A stretch of 64,000 nt of DNA from Garcia nutans (GCA_947685225.1 CANTUV010000022.1:8040501-8104500), one strand, 5' to 3'. Shown: positions 36,008 to 48,498, numbered from the stretch's first letter. A program made the numbers and translations. The notes: a model not told the origin generated them from the sequence alone.

Positions 36008-37100
36008 ACTACTATCTTCATCGTCGGCCAACAATCAGGTAGTCACTGAGCTCAAGCCGCCTCTCACCATCACCATCGCCATTGCCATCTTCACCTCAAA
36101 CGTCTCTCACTATGTTCATCGCCACCCATCACCTAGCTCTCATGTCTCTCATGGCTTACATTGAGCAAGGTTACAACTCTCTCTCTTTGTCTTTCTCTCT
36201 CTAAATTTCTATTTCGATTTAATCAAATTGTACTCTATTTTTTATTAAATGAGAAAGTGGTTGAAATCTATTACATATTTCGATAGTTGTATAGTCTTGT
36301 GTTAAGATGATTGAATCTCATTTCCTAAAGGTGAAAGGGATTAGATGAGCTTGTATGAAGTTGTGAGTATGACTTTTCTTATAAGTTAGGCAGCTAAAGC
36401 AAAGTCCATAATATTTGGATGACTATGGAAATGACAAGCAAGGTGGCATGTCCAGTCTTTATAGGGGAATGAGAGCGTTAATAAGTCAAATTAAAGACAA
36501 TCTTTCGGTTTCTGGCCATGGCCCTCTGCCCCTCTCTGAATTGTGCAACTGTAGCTCCATGCATATTTTTCTGAGTTTGGATTTCGAAAAATGGAAAAAG
36601 TGGAATAGCAAGTAACCGCGTGAATGTGCAAGTCAGATAGCTTTTTTCTACGCTAGGATCCGACCTACGATAACTTCTTCTCTTATGCAATTTCTAATTT
36701 GATCGAGTTACCTTGCAAAATATCATATAATAAAACAGATATTTTAATTAATAATAAATTAATTAGATAATTATATATTCAGAATAAATTATAAAATTCA
36801 GGATATATTAAAAAATATTAATATATATAATTATTTTATTATTACAATTAAGATATTTAATTGAAATAATCATTGCACTGTATAAATACTATTTGACATA
36901 ATAAATAATATTTTACATAATAAAATAATAATATAATTTATATTTCAAATTTAGAAGTACAGATCTACGACTTAAAAATTAGATTTTAATGGAGAGATCC
37001 CAATTTATAAATTAGAGTGCTGAATCTTTTTTTTTTAAAAATAAAGATTGTATTTTGTTATTTTACAGGGACTAAATTAATAATTAACCTTATTCTTGAC
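36008..37100. other. Intergenic region left of ORC2
   Basis: 36040-36200 is C-rich (CACCATCACCATCGCCATTG) and could be a degraded coding piece, but no family is recognised. Plus-strand 36415-36615 is open for 66 codons without protein-like features. The rest is AT-rich. Confidence 0.3.
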
Positions 37101-37103
37101 AAC

Positions 37104-37130
37104 GCCAATCTCGAAAATCTGGCGGCGGGC
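37104..37130 (+). promoter_or_regulatory. CCAAT and E2F-like motif upstream of ORC2
   Basis: GCCAATC (37104-37110) and TCTGGCGGCGGG (37119-37130) lie 160-190 bp before the ORC2 start codon. The second is one base from the TTTGGCGGG form of the plant E2F site. ORC genes are known E2F targets in plants. The assignment rests on the motif only. Confidence 0.35.
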
Positions 37131-37292
37131 TTAAAAGCACAGAGCCTTAGTTGAGGTGCTAAAGGTGAATTTGCCAAAACAAAGAAAACCCCCGTCACTT
37201 GTAAAATCCTACCAAATCACCGCCCCCATCCCGCCACAACATATTCTATCTTCTTCTCTTGCGCTTGCATTTGTTGTTTGTTTTCTTCAATC

Positions 37293-39876
37293 ATGGAAAT
37301 TAACGATGGTGAGGAAGAGGAATTTGAATTCTCGAGGAATTACTTTCTGGAAAAAGAGTTGAGCTGTTCTGGTAAGAAATCAACTCACAGAATATCCGAT
37401 ATTGATCTGGTCGATGAACAGGTTCTCTCTCTCATCCATCAATAACACATTTTCTCTTTATTGTTCATTGTTTGCCTTTTTTTTATGTTTTTTTTCTTTT
37501 CTTATTACCTACAGGAGCTGAGAGCAGCTTCAGCTAATATTGAACCAAAGCATGAGAAAGAGATAATTGCTCTTATGAATAGTTATAAGAAGTTATATCC
37601 CATATGGGTTTTTGAGCTCAGGTAAATTTTACTCCTCATTGCATTTTCATTTTCTTTTCCATTATCAAAATTTTGTATTTTTGTTGGTTAGGATTGTACT
37701 TCGTGAAAACTTTTAGTTGAATTGTGAAATGGTTATCTCTTAATAAGATTAAAATACCTAAATTATGTAAATTTACCTGAATCTGGTGAAAATGCCTAAA
37801 TTATGTATAACTTACATTAATGTGATTAAAATGCCTAACTGTATGTATGATTCAGATTATCAAAACGAGAGCTTATTAGGAGGTTTTCTTTACTAGCAAA
37901 ATAGCATAGCAACTAGTAAACATCTAGTTCAGGATACTGATGGAAATGAGTTCAGCTGAAACTTAAAAAGTTTTCTTGATATCAATAAAAGGGTTTATAA
38001 CAAATCGCATTCCTTAGCAATTTAGCTGTTAATCTTAGACACCATTTCACTTCCTAACATTGCAACTAGTTTGTGTTGTTTTTCATTAATGGCTGCACTA
38101 GTTTTTTTTTTTTCTATTTTTTTTAATTCTTTCACAAGTTGTTTGTTATTAAGACAGATATGTAAAAGTCCTACTTGACATCTCATTGATGTTTTTATTT
38201 GTTCTTTATTGTGAATCAGGTGTGATTTTGGCCTTCTAATGTATGGATTTGGATCTAAGAGGGCCTTAATCGAAGATTTTGCTTCTACAATGTTAACACA
38301 GTATCCTGTAGTGGTAATTAATGGGTATCTTCAGTCAATTAACCTAAAACAGGTATAATCCACTAAAACATAATCCAAGAATGACATGACTAGCTTGAAA
38401 ATTGTCATTGCCTGGTCTTTATATTCAAGTACGAATTTAATGGCTTCTATGTCTATGTTACTGCAAGCATTGGACGATGTGTACTGTACCAAAAACAGAA
38501 GGCTCCATTTTCTCCTGTCTCATTTAACATCATTCCTTTTCTTGTTATTTGCTTGCTTAGCATATCTTTTGCAAGTTGAGGCATAAGCATGGGAGGCATG
38601 CTACGTTGCGCAATTTATTCTCATGCTCAATTTAAGTGATATGATGCTTTAGGTCATTATAGCCTTTGGCTGAACTTTGGTGGGATCATTTGAAAACAAA
38701 AAGGACTTCATCAAGTCTGCCAAAAGTTCAACAGCCATTTATTTCTCGGTCCATGGATGATCTTCTTGCATTTCTGGATGGATCACAGCAAGAGGAAATT
38801 GATTATTTCCTATGTGTTGTCGTTCGCAACATTGATGGACCTGGGTTAAGAGACTCTGAAAACCAACAGTATCTTGCACGAATAGCTTCTTGTTCACATA
38901 TCCATGTCATTGCCTTTGTTGACCATGTTAATGCACCCCTGTGTAAGTGTATTGTTGTCATTGTCAGTTATCTGTGGACAGGATGCTCTCTATTTGTGGC
39001 ATGCTGTTGCGTGTTGCTCTTTTACTTGCTTTGGTTTAAATCATGCTAGTAATATATTGCTCTTCATATGGCCCTTTTGACCAAAATTGATTTATGATTT
39101 CTTTAAGTGCTCATTAATGTCAGTAGATAACTAATTCTTGCCTCCCTTCACTATTAATTTGTTGGCACAGTAAGTCACTTTCCCCTTAACAAAGTAAAGC
39201 ATCCCAGGAACTAGAAAAAAGAAAATGTTTCCTAGGAAAATATTTCCATAAATCAAATGGAACGTTTCTTATCTTTGTCTATTTTTTTTTTTTTCATATT
39301 ATGATTAATTGTCTTATTAGTTTCTCTTTCTTTGAATCTAATGAGTGTTTTCTGGCTTTGTTGATAGTGTGGGACAAGAAGATGGTTGACACACAGTTTA
39401 ACTGATATTGGTATCATGTTCCTACCTTTGCACCATATAAGGTTGAAGGAATCTTTTTCCCTTTGATTTTTGCACACAGCAGCACTGTCCAAAGTGCCAA
39501 AACAGCTGCAATAGTTTTACAGAGCTTGACACCCAATGCTCAGAGTGTCTTCAAAATCCTTGCAGAATATCAATTATCTCATCCTGAAGAAGAAGGCAAG
39601 TAGCATATACATATGGTGTGGAGCATTACATTTGGTATTCTAGATTTATATGTGTCATTTCATTTGTCATCTTCAGGCATGCCTTTTGACAATCTTTATA
39701 CGGTATCTCGGGAGCGCTTCCTTCTGAGCAGCCAGGTTACCCTCAATTCCCATTTGACAGAATTCAAAGATCATGAGTTGGTCAAGACCAGAAGGCGCAC
39801 TGATGGCCAAGATTGCTTGTATATCCCTCTTGCAACTGATGCACTTGAAAAGCTACTTCATGAAATCAGTTCATAA
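37293..39876 (+). pseudogene. ORC2: Origin recognition complex subunit 2 (ORC2), with two apparent lesions
   Basis: ORC2 is a core subunit of the origin recognition complex that licenses replication origins in the nucleus. Six exons: 37293-37421, 37515-37621, 38220-38352, 38663-38942, 39368-39595, 39677-39876. They encode about 358 codons, the normal length for plant ORC2. Recognisable stretches: FSRNYFLEKEL, IWVFELRCDFGLLMYGFGSK, VVVINGYLQSINLKQ, FISRSMDDLLAFLDG, LARIASCSHIHVIAFVDHVN, VPTFAPYKVEGIFFPL, TAAIVLQSLTPNAQSVFKIL, SSQVTLNSHLTEFKDHELVK. Two problems: (1) the expected acceptor AG at 38651-38652 gives a one-base frame error; only an acceptor 10 nt downstream restores the frame, replacing the expected V-I-I-A with P. 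(2) Codon 39403-39405 is TGA where the family has Trp (QFN-W), stopping translation near residue 229. Everything else is intact, so this is a recent pseudogene, a null allele, or a sequence error. It is tail-to-tail with KNL2. Confidence 0.88.
39596..39676 (+). other. GC-AG intron of ORC2
   Basis: The exon 5 border reads GAAG|GCAAGTAG and the acceptor TCTTCAG|GCATGCC. Only this GC donor keeps the frame (E-E-E-G-M-P). GC-AG introns make up roughly one percent of plant introns and usually have a strong surrounding consensus, as here. Confidence 0.7.
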
Positions 39877-40633
39877 TGTATTTTCTTATTGATACATTGT
39901 GACTTTGCTAATGACACAAAAAGCCTTTTCATCTTGAGTTGTATGTTTACATGTTTATGGTGCATTAGTCCAGATTATGATTTTGCGGCAAGTCTCCAAA
40001 TTTAGATTACTGGAAGATTCTTCCTTATTGCACTCAGGTTGACAAGGTAATGCCTAACTACAGGAGTTTATACAAAAAGGGATTCTGGGGGAGGTGGGGA
40101 AAGAAAATTTACGTTGCCTATAGGATAGTCAATGGCTTCAAAATTTTGATTTGGCTATATGCAGATGAATTTCCAGTGGCCAGTAGTATAATTCATGTGG
40201 CACTCATCCTGATGCTTATTCAACCTCTTTCATGCAAGAAAAATGCTGAAATGTTCTTGACAATTATAAGTTTTTTATTCTTTGAAAAATAATTGAACTC
40301 AAATCTAAGTATATTTTTATCTTATTAGACACTGAGATTTCAAAATAAAAATTTATCGATCAGTTGATTTCTTTAAATTATTATTGTCAATTAAAGATTA
40401 TTATTCTCAGGTTCTGGGTTGAAGAGCATCCATTTGAGCCATGCGGACCACTACATAAGGCATGAGGGAAACTAGAAAGCATACAGTAAAAATTCTCGGT
40501 ATGTAATTAATAATTACATGAATCCAAGCACGTATAAAATATTCACGCAGCACAGTTATGCCACCAAGATAAGCATGGGTGGCAGATGTATATATTTTGC
40601 AATCCTTCAATTGAAGCCTTATTCCAACTGTCT
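39877..40633. other. Convergent intergenic region between ORC2 and KNL2
   Basis: The 757 bp between the two stop codons must hold both 3' UTRs. No ORF with protein-like features: the open frame at 40050-40292 lacks any similarity, and 40407-40610 on the minus strand is likely KNL2 3'-UTR. No clear polyadenylation hexamer stands out. Confidence 0.5.
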
Positions 40634-43600
40634 TTAGACAAGTTGATTCAAGGCATGCGTGCTTATCATTCCCGAACTGCTCACTGCTGTCACAGGAACT
40701 CCGATGAAATATTTTTTGTTTTGCTTCTTTTGAGGTTCAGATTTACTACCTGATAATATAAATTGACAACAAATACTGTTATACACCATTCAAAAGGCAA
40801 ATGTTGATTGAACACAACAATGAAGAATTGTAGATGATTACAGCTTGTAAAAAGATAGGATGCAGAAGTTAAAGTTTTTTGCTCCACTTTCAATTATAAT
40901 CAAAGGTTAAATTTGTGTCTTCTAAATAAAATAACCATTAACATTGATATCAATCGCAAGCAAAACAACAAAGGCATATGCCAAAACATCCAAATTGTTG
41001 ACGCAACATATATATTATTCCAATGAAATTCATATAAGCCTGTAATATGACATATTTAAGAGGGATAGAGACAGAAGATGTGACAATATTAAGATTTTTC
41101 ATTTTTCATAATTTTCAGATTTCAGATGTTATATGCAAAAAGGTTTGGGCATTAAGTCACTAAACCAACATAGTGTCTGGACATTTAGTCATTACAGACT
41201 CCAATTCTACAATTCAATATATGGAAGTTCAAGTAAGTTGCCGCCCCATGGACCTACCCACAACCAAGGGAGAGAATAAAAATGCTTGAGGTCGACTCAG
41301 TCTGGCTCAATTAATATTAAAAAATGAAATTAATATATTTATTATAATCAAATTAATGCTCGGTGCAAGCTTAGAGTAATAAACTCAACCTGTTTTACAG
41401 TCTAAAACAAAATATATTTAAAGCTATATAAAATTTAAATACTCAATTAAACTCACAAACCACGAAAGTTAAATGTTCGAGTAATATAATACTCGAACTT
41501 GACTTCACTCACTAAAATCCCAGCTTAACTTGATTAAGATTGAATCAATTTTGAATATATTGCTAGTCAATAACTCAATTTATACCCCTTGACCAACCAA
41601 AAGCAGTGATTTTGCTCTATACTGATGTACCTTGTACTCGGAACTATGATGCCATCACTACAACACAAATGAAGCATTGCTTTCATTTTATCCATACAAA
41701 ATATGCCAATTCATCCACAGTTCAAGAAAAATGACGTACCTCCATATAATTTTAATTCTTCCTGAATTCCAGTGACATTACGGTCCTGAAATGGAGAAAG
41801 TTCAGAAGTCATCTTCCTCATAAAACCATAGCCAAAAAATAAAAAGGGAGCGTCTGTGTATAGTTGGACAGGGAGAAGGCAGAGAACATTTGGATGTGGA
41901 TTTCAAAGTAATTGGTCGCTAACAAGTACCAAAATATAATCTCAAAAGATAAGTATTAGATGTACAAGAAAAGACTGGCATGATAAACGAAAACAACATG
42001 GGAGGCATAAAAAAAAAAGAGGAAAAATATTGTCCCAAAAGTGATAAGATGTGTATGACCCGCCAAACAAGGACATTATTCAGGCAGGAAAAAATAGAAG
42101 ATCAATAACTGAAGTATATTACTTAAATATTAAATATGAAATGACTCCAGCCTCTGCATATTAAGCAATTTATGCTCCATATCCTTTAGCCTTTAGAGTA
42201 TATATGATGGGTTGCATGGAAAGTACAATCACTTTAAAAGAGGCCAAACTTGTATGAATATTGCAAACTCATATATTTGAATCATGTAAAAGGATTCACA
42301 TGCACTTATTAATGAGTTATTCTATTGTTTATAACTTGATTCCTTGTTAAAATTTTAAGAAACCATACAAATTGCAGAGTGAAAAAAATTTTTTTATTGC
42401 GGAATGCAAACCTTATGCAAATAAAACCGTCTTAATACTCTTCACACCGTACCAATATTGTCATCACTCATCATGTCAATATCAACTTTTATCCACTTTG
42501 AAAAGTCAACAGCCTTAACTTTTTTCTAGCTCCCAGATTTATCATGTGCCAGGAGTATTTCTCAAAAATATAAATAGCAAAGAACAATGATGCTGAATTG
42601 CACTTCAAAAATGTAGATCAAGGCAGTCTTAAATTATTAAGTTCTTGACAGCAGACAAAGTATGTTTAACATACCAAAAAAACATTTTTTATCCAAAACG
42701 TGCAGGTGCTGCATGACCAAAAGTATGCATAATGGAATATGCCAGATAAAAAACTAACCGCATCATAAACTGGTATTTGGTTCCTCCAGAAATCTAGGGT
42801 AGGTAAAAGTAGTCTACCTGCAACACATGTACAATGGTCAAACAATTAAGTAGACAATTATGGAAAATGTCATTATGCAGGAGTTACTCAAACGTCCAAC
42901 AGAAATAAATACTCCCTCCGTCCTAAATTAATAAGCATACTTTCATTTTCTATTTGCCTCAAATTATAGTCCACTTACCATTTTAATAAGCTATTTAATG
43001 TGTTAAATATATACTATATATTTAATAATATTTATTAAAATATTTAATAAATATGTGTCATACTAAAGTAGGATGTAATACGAAAAATAAATCTAAACTT
43101 AAATTTTCAACAATAAAAACAAAATTTTCTTAGTTCTTGTAAAATAAAAGTATGTCTGTCAATTTGGGACTAAGTATTTTATTTCTGATTTCCACAAACG
43201 CAAGAGGAAACATTTCAAACTCAAAAGTTTAAGAAATACAAAAAAGTTAGTTTAGCCAAATATAATGAAGAAAGACAATTTATTTTTTAATTTTTAGAAA
43301 TAAAATACCCATTACATTACAGATGTCAAGTAAAAATATGAACAAAATAACTGCACCAATTCACATTCTCAGCATAGGGTATGCTTAGCTGAAGAGGAAA
43401 GACCTACTTCAATAGTAAGTCAAAATTAGGATATTGGTGCCTGAAATTAATAATGATGTAACATATTAGTCCTTCATTATAAAATTATGAGACCCCAAAA
43501 TTCTAAATTAGATCCCATTTCGGTTCCTAAAACTTTTAATACATTATTTGAATTTCAGTCCCTGAAATAATATATTATACAATACTTTAGTCCCTCAAAA

Positions 43601-46600
43601 TATATATTATAAAATTCCTAATTTTAACCCATCACTGACCAAAGTGTGTATTAAAGCATACCCTCAGCCAAATATTATTATCAACAGAGAAGGATGAGAT
43701 GAGGTGAGGGGGAGAGAAGGAGAGAGATCAAGGAAAACCTCTAAGTGCAGATGTCAGGCTAAATATAATATCTTAATTTGAATGCTACAAAAATTAAGTA
43801 ATTATGCAATAGAAAGCTTACCTGATCTTGATCTTTTAAGACTCAAAGATTCTGGAGAGAGAATGCATGTCTTCTCTTTGCTTTTCCCAGTAAGAGGACT
43901 TGCCTATGCAGTCAAAATAAGAGGAGAACACATAAAGTTAAAAGACAGAACATTCACGCAGAAAGAGATAATAGGAATACTTATCAACCCATAGATGATA
44001 ATAGGTAATTTATTTACCAAAGCACCATGGATGCTTATAGCAAGCTAAAGGAAGGAAAAGCAGGACTGAATTCAAATCTAGATAAATTTTAAAGCAAAAA
44101 AACAAAAGCCAAAGTGAATAGAAGTTAGAAATGTGTCTTCATATTTGGTATAGTGGAGTAGAAACAAGGCTCTGACACTGCTAACTTCTGGCATTCGAAC
44201 TTGACAACATTTTTTAGCAAAAGAGTTCAAATATCATAATCTTAAAAAAAAAAACTCATTAGTTCTGAGATGAATAAGCATCTCTCTAGTAGAATTTACA
44301 TATTCTGCTCACTGTATTACCTATAAATGTTTTTGTATGTCAGTAATAAAATAGAACTACCAATCATCTTTTTCCTCATAAATCATATCACGAAAGAGAA
44401 ACCTAAATTACAATATCCCAGACATAATAAATGATAAATGTGAAATGAAATACAACCAGAAGAAATACAATGAGTTTCTTTATGATCCTTGATCACTTGA
44501 TTGAGGAGATAATCAATGGACCAAGAACAACTCTAACGTTAATGCCATCCAACTAAAATAGGAAAAAGCCAATTTGGCTTCAGTCAATTCATTTACTTAA
44601 CATATCACATCTTATATTTCTTAAACAATAGAATGCAATCTTCCAGGTCAAACTCTCTAGACAATGGTGAAGATAATGTACACCTCTTTAGAGAAAGGGA
44701 CAAGTAAAGACGCATTCAACTTAGAACCAAAATGTAGAGGCTTAATTACAGAAAAAGAAAAATCCTGACTCCTTGAACTTTTATAATTCTATTACATGCA
44801 TTAAAACTTGGCAAATTCTAACATAAACTTATTAACTTATTGCAATGTTATCACCAGCTCAAGGCAAACATCTACAGAATTTGTTGACATGTCAAGTTAG
44901 TATTATAAAAAATAGAAAAAATAAAAAAAGAAATAGAAAATTCCACTTAAATTTTTCTCTAACAAGTTTATTCTAATATGGGGAATCCCAATCTTGTCCT
45001 CTCATCCTCAAACCTCGAGCAGCAACCTTCATAGTAGGTAAAACTTTCTTTTATCGATAGATCTCATCCACTAGGCTGTTATTCATTGCAATACCCATGA
45101 ACTTCCAAGAACCTTAATACTCGCTACGATGAAAATGATAAATTTAGATGGATTTTCCTTTTCTTCCAGCATATATTTATAATACTCATCTAACATGGGA
45201 GTAAATGTAGATCAATTCTCATCTAAATTTGAGCCAATGATAACACTGCAACAAATTAATAATCTCATGCTAGAAATTGGAAGTTTTCAAGTATGTAATT
45301 ATAATTACAAAAAGGGGAAAAGTTAAAGGATCTTTCTGTAATTTTTTGCCACATAAAGATCCACTGTAGACATGCAAACACATCATAATCAACTTCCCTA
45401 AAGATGCTTCAGTTAAGCAACACAACCAAGTGCCAAATAAGCATTGAGCCATTGCCCATAAAGTGGGTATGACTAAGTACAGAGGCGGAACCAAGGGGGG
45501 GCATGAGGGGTCTATTGCCCCCCCTTGGTTCCTATATACATATACATATATATACATGTATATGTATATGTATATATATAATTTATAATATTTATATAAT
45601 CCCCCCCCTAATTCATATGCATATGTATATCTATATTTATAAATACATAAAATTAATAATACTTATATAATTATCTCATTGGTTCCTATATATATATACA
45701 TATACATGTATATACAAATGTATATGTATAATTCTATATACATAAAATTAATAAAGCTTAAGTAATATAAAATTAATTTATAATATAATATAATATATAG
45801 TAGTTATATATATTTGTGTGTGTATGTATATTTATTTATTTTTCTTTAAGATTAATTTTTAGTTTTTAATTTATTGTTTTGATAATGTTATTATTATAAT
45901 TATTTATAATTATTTTTTAATTTAAAGTTTAATTTTTTAGTTTTAGTGTATAATTTTAATGATTAGATTAATTATTTTAGAATTTGATTATGAATTGGAA
46001 TTTAAGTTTTGATTATTAGGTTACTTATTTTATAATTTGACTATGATATGAAATGAGAATTTAAAATTTTATTATTAGGTTAATTATTTTACAATTTGGT
46101 TATGAATTGGGTTTAAAGTTTTGTGATTAAGTTAATTATTTTATAAAAAATATTCTATCATATAAATTTATTAAAAATAATTAGTTTAAATACTTTTTTA
46201 AAAATATCTCAAAATATATATAAATATTATTTAAAAAATAATATATATTATGTAATTTTTGAAAATAAAATTTAGATATTGAAATAAAAATAATAAAAAT
46301 TTCAATAGTTTATTATTTAATATAAAAATAAAATTGAATACAAATATTAATACCAATTATTTGTATTAATTTTTTAATATGAAAATAAAATAAAATATAA
46401 ATTCGCATGTAATTTTTTTTTGCTTAAAAATTTCCCCCCCCCCTTCGCCGGTGTCCTGGTTTCGCCACTGACTAAGTACATAAGGTTTAGAAGAACTTAC
46501 ATGTCTATCAAAAATAATCTTCCTTCTAGCTTTCTTCATAGATGAAACTCCTTTCTTGACAGATATTTGCTCATTCTGCTCTTTGTTTTGCAAATTGTCA

Positions 46601-48390
46601 GCAAAATTTTTCAACCTTCTTGCAGCTTTTAGCGTTTCCTTTGGTCTGGCCTCTTCTTGCTCGAGAATTGAATGTGAACTCTTCTTCAGTTTCCATCCAA
46701 CTGGGTGTTCAACAACTTCTGACATCACCGCTTTGTTTTCCTGCTGCATTGAGCGCCCATATATAGGCTTTTGCTTCTGATAATTTTCCAAACCCCGCAA
46801 AGGCCTACTGTATTTTTTAATAGGAATAGCATTCACTGAGCCCCTTTCTACCATTGATGGAGTAACATCATTCACTTCTGCAACAGTGTGTGCTGTAGAA
46901 GACATGACAGTATCCTCAAAATAATTCGAAGGTTGCTTTAAAATGCTAGAATCTCCAAAAGTTGAGGATGCAAATGAAGACTCTTCACATGTTACTTCAT
47001 CATTAACACATCCTGATACAGCGTCACCTCGAGATGAAGAACCAGTGCAGAAATTTGTAGTTCCACTCCTTAACACATAACTGTTTCCCTTATTATGATT
47101 TTCCTTCTTCTTTTTACTCTTTGGCTTATTGGTAATAGTCAGGTCCACAACTTGAGCTCCAGTTGTCATTGTTTGGTCAAAATCAGATGCATTAATGTTG
47201 TCCATTAAAGCACCATTAGCTACTGAACATTGTTTTGATTCATCATTTTTTACATCCTCGTGTTTACTTGGACTTGAAACTGGTGTCATTGTGTTAACAG
47301 CTCTAGCTTCAAATTACATAGGGAAGCAAAAAATATAAAGAGGACAGTTTTCGTGACATGTCCACCATTGTCAGGTACCTAAAAGAAAATTGTAATCTAA
47401 GAAATATTGCAAATACCAAACCTGGATCAGTCGTGGCCTTATTGAAATTAGAGGTATTTTGCAAATCAACTCCAGAATTAACAGCTTGTTCAAAGCAATT
47501 CTCAGCATATTCTTCCCAATAAGGAGGAAAGCCAAGCAAGAAATGATGGAACACCTGTTTAGAGTGAAAGACAGGGTGAAAACTTCAATTTTGATAATCA
47601 GAAACCAATTCTAGTTCTGGAATATTGCAATGAACACAAATGCATTCAATCAATTGAATGAACTTTTCAAATATGATGTTTAACTCGAAGATGAAGAAAC
47701 CAATGCCACCAAAAATATCCTACTATTATCTTCAAATTTTGTCAAATTTAGAACATATGCAGAGAAGACATTAAGGAGCCACCCACCGGTGCATGATTTA
47801 AAAAATAAATAAATAAAAGTTGAGCAGTTGAGGGAGGGAATCTGAGCAGACCTCGGAGGGAAACCCATTTTCCATTGTGCGCGTCTTGTTAATGGAGCTT
47901 TGGAAAATGACAGTGACACCATCAGCTGTTTCAAGAGTGCAAATATCGTATCTTTTGGTAATAGGTGCAGAATGAAACACTCGCAATGCTCGTTGCCTGA
48001 GCCATAATAATATTACTATCAATTAAGTTCTAAAACTTCAAATCCCAACCAAAACAAAACCCTCCAAGACCCAAATGGCATAAAACCCCCCAACAAATGA
48101 AACCCTAGCAAAGAAAAAGAAGAAAAAAGAGGCTTACACTCCACTGGTGAAGCCAGCAACAGCAAGTCTCTTCCCTTGAAAATCATTTTCAGCTTTCACC
48201 AACCACCAATCCCGCAAAGACACCTTTCGATAAAAAATTGAAGGAGTAAGCAAATTGAGAGTAGAATTTAAAGGAGAAAAATGCTTTAAGAAAGAAGAGA
48301 AAACACTGTTTAACTGTTGGTCTAAAATAAGATGAACAGCACTGATCTTCGTTATTGCTGTTGATTCGATCAGATCCAGAAAAAGCCATG
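40634..48390 (-). CDS. KNL2: Kinetochore null 2 (KNL2/MIS18BP1-like), SANTA domain and CENPC-k motif
   Basis: Plant KNL2 marks centromeres and helps load the centromeric histone CENH3. Exons on the minus strand: about 48390-48138, 47996-47852, 47554-47422, 47306-46501, 43903-43822, 42817-42759, 41785-41740, 40749-40634. From SANTA onward the frame is continuous across all introns. The SANTA domain spans exons 1-3: VSLRDWWLVKAENDF, RLAVAGFTSG, ALRVFHSAPITKRYDICTLE, NGFPSEVFHHFLLGFPPYWE. Exon 4 is a long, disordered, Lys/Ser-rich linker. Exons 5-6 encode the CENPC-k motif (KRSRSGRLLLPTLDFWRNQ), the centromere-targeting segment; the last exon ends ...VSSSGMISTHALNQLV. The start is unclear: ATG 48389 (MAFSGSDRINSNNED) is in a different frame from SANTA, and the SANTA frame has no ATG before an upstream TGA. 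Either a small intron, a frameshift or another start must explain this. Confidence 0.88.
41280..41590. repeat. Decayed dispersed repeat 3' of a KNL2 exon
   Basis: Rich in CTCAA / ACTCG words (GAGGTCGACTCAGTCTGGCT, TGCTCGGTGCAAGCTTAGAG, ATACTCGAACTTGACTTCAC). Similar in style to 16693-17605. It lies in the last intron of KNL2. Ends are undefined. Confidence 0.3.
42912..43174. mobile_element. Stowaway MITE in a KNL2 intron
   Basis: Begins CTCCCTCCGTCCTAAATTAA after TA (42910-42911) and ends ...GTCAATTTGGGACTAAG before TA (43175-43176). The left end is a canonical Stowaway terminus; the right end, reverse-complemented CTTAGTCCCAAATT, has decayed. Inner blocks GCATACTTTCATTTTC / ACATACTTTTATTTTA are also inverted. 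About 263 bp, TA target duplication. It lies in the intron between exons 5 and 6. Confidence 0.8.
43904..45479. other. KNL2 intron 4, part outside the hAT-like element
   Basis: About 1.6 kb of AT-rich intron without any recognisable exon, RNA gene or element. Just left of the hAT-like element a block with no homology in the window ends in the duplicated ACTAAGTA. Confidence 0.5.
45480..46470. mobile_element. Non-autonomous hAT-like element in KNL2 intron 4
   Basis: The 991-bp element begins CAGAGGCGGAACCAAGGGGG and ends (reverse-complemented) CAGTGGCGAAACCAGG, typical hAT termini. An exact 8-bp target duplication ACTAAGTA flanks it (45472-45479 and 46471-46478). C-runs lie at both ends (45601-45608 and about 46433-46443), with AT-rich, dinucleotide-rich DNA inside. 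No transposase. Its KNL2-proximal end lies only 22 bp from the preceding 5' splice donor (46500). Confidence 0.88.
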
Positions 48391-48498
48391 GATATGTAGT
48401 TGTTCAGAAACAAGCACAAAGTTCAAATTTAGATATCAAAATTTCGTCTTCTAACTGAATTTCGCAAGAACGAACACGAAACATAGAGTCACAGGGAA

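Noticed and set aside
38386..38586. 66-residue ORF between ORC2 exons 3 and 4
   Set aside because: Intron sequence; splice sites around it join conserved ORC2 exons.
43420..43650. Possible further long-TIR element with AGTCCCTGAAA / TTAGTCCCTC words in a KNL2 intron
   Set aside because: Repeated words are mostly in direct, not inverted, orientation and no ends or target duplication could be found.
46366..46500. Open frame continuing KNL2 exon 4 into the hAT-like element
   Set aside because: The donor CAT|GTAAGT at 46501/46500 and the in-frame downstream exons show that the coding exon ends at 46501; the extension is intron plus transposon.
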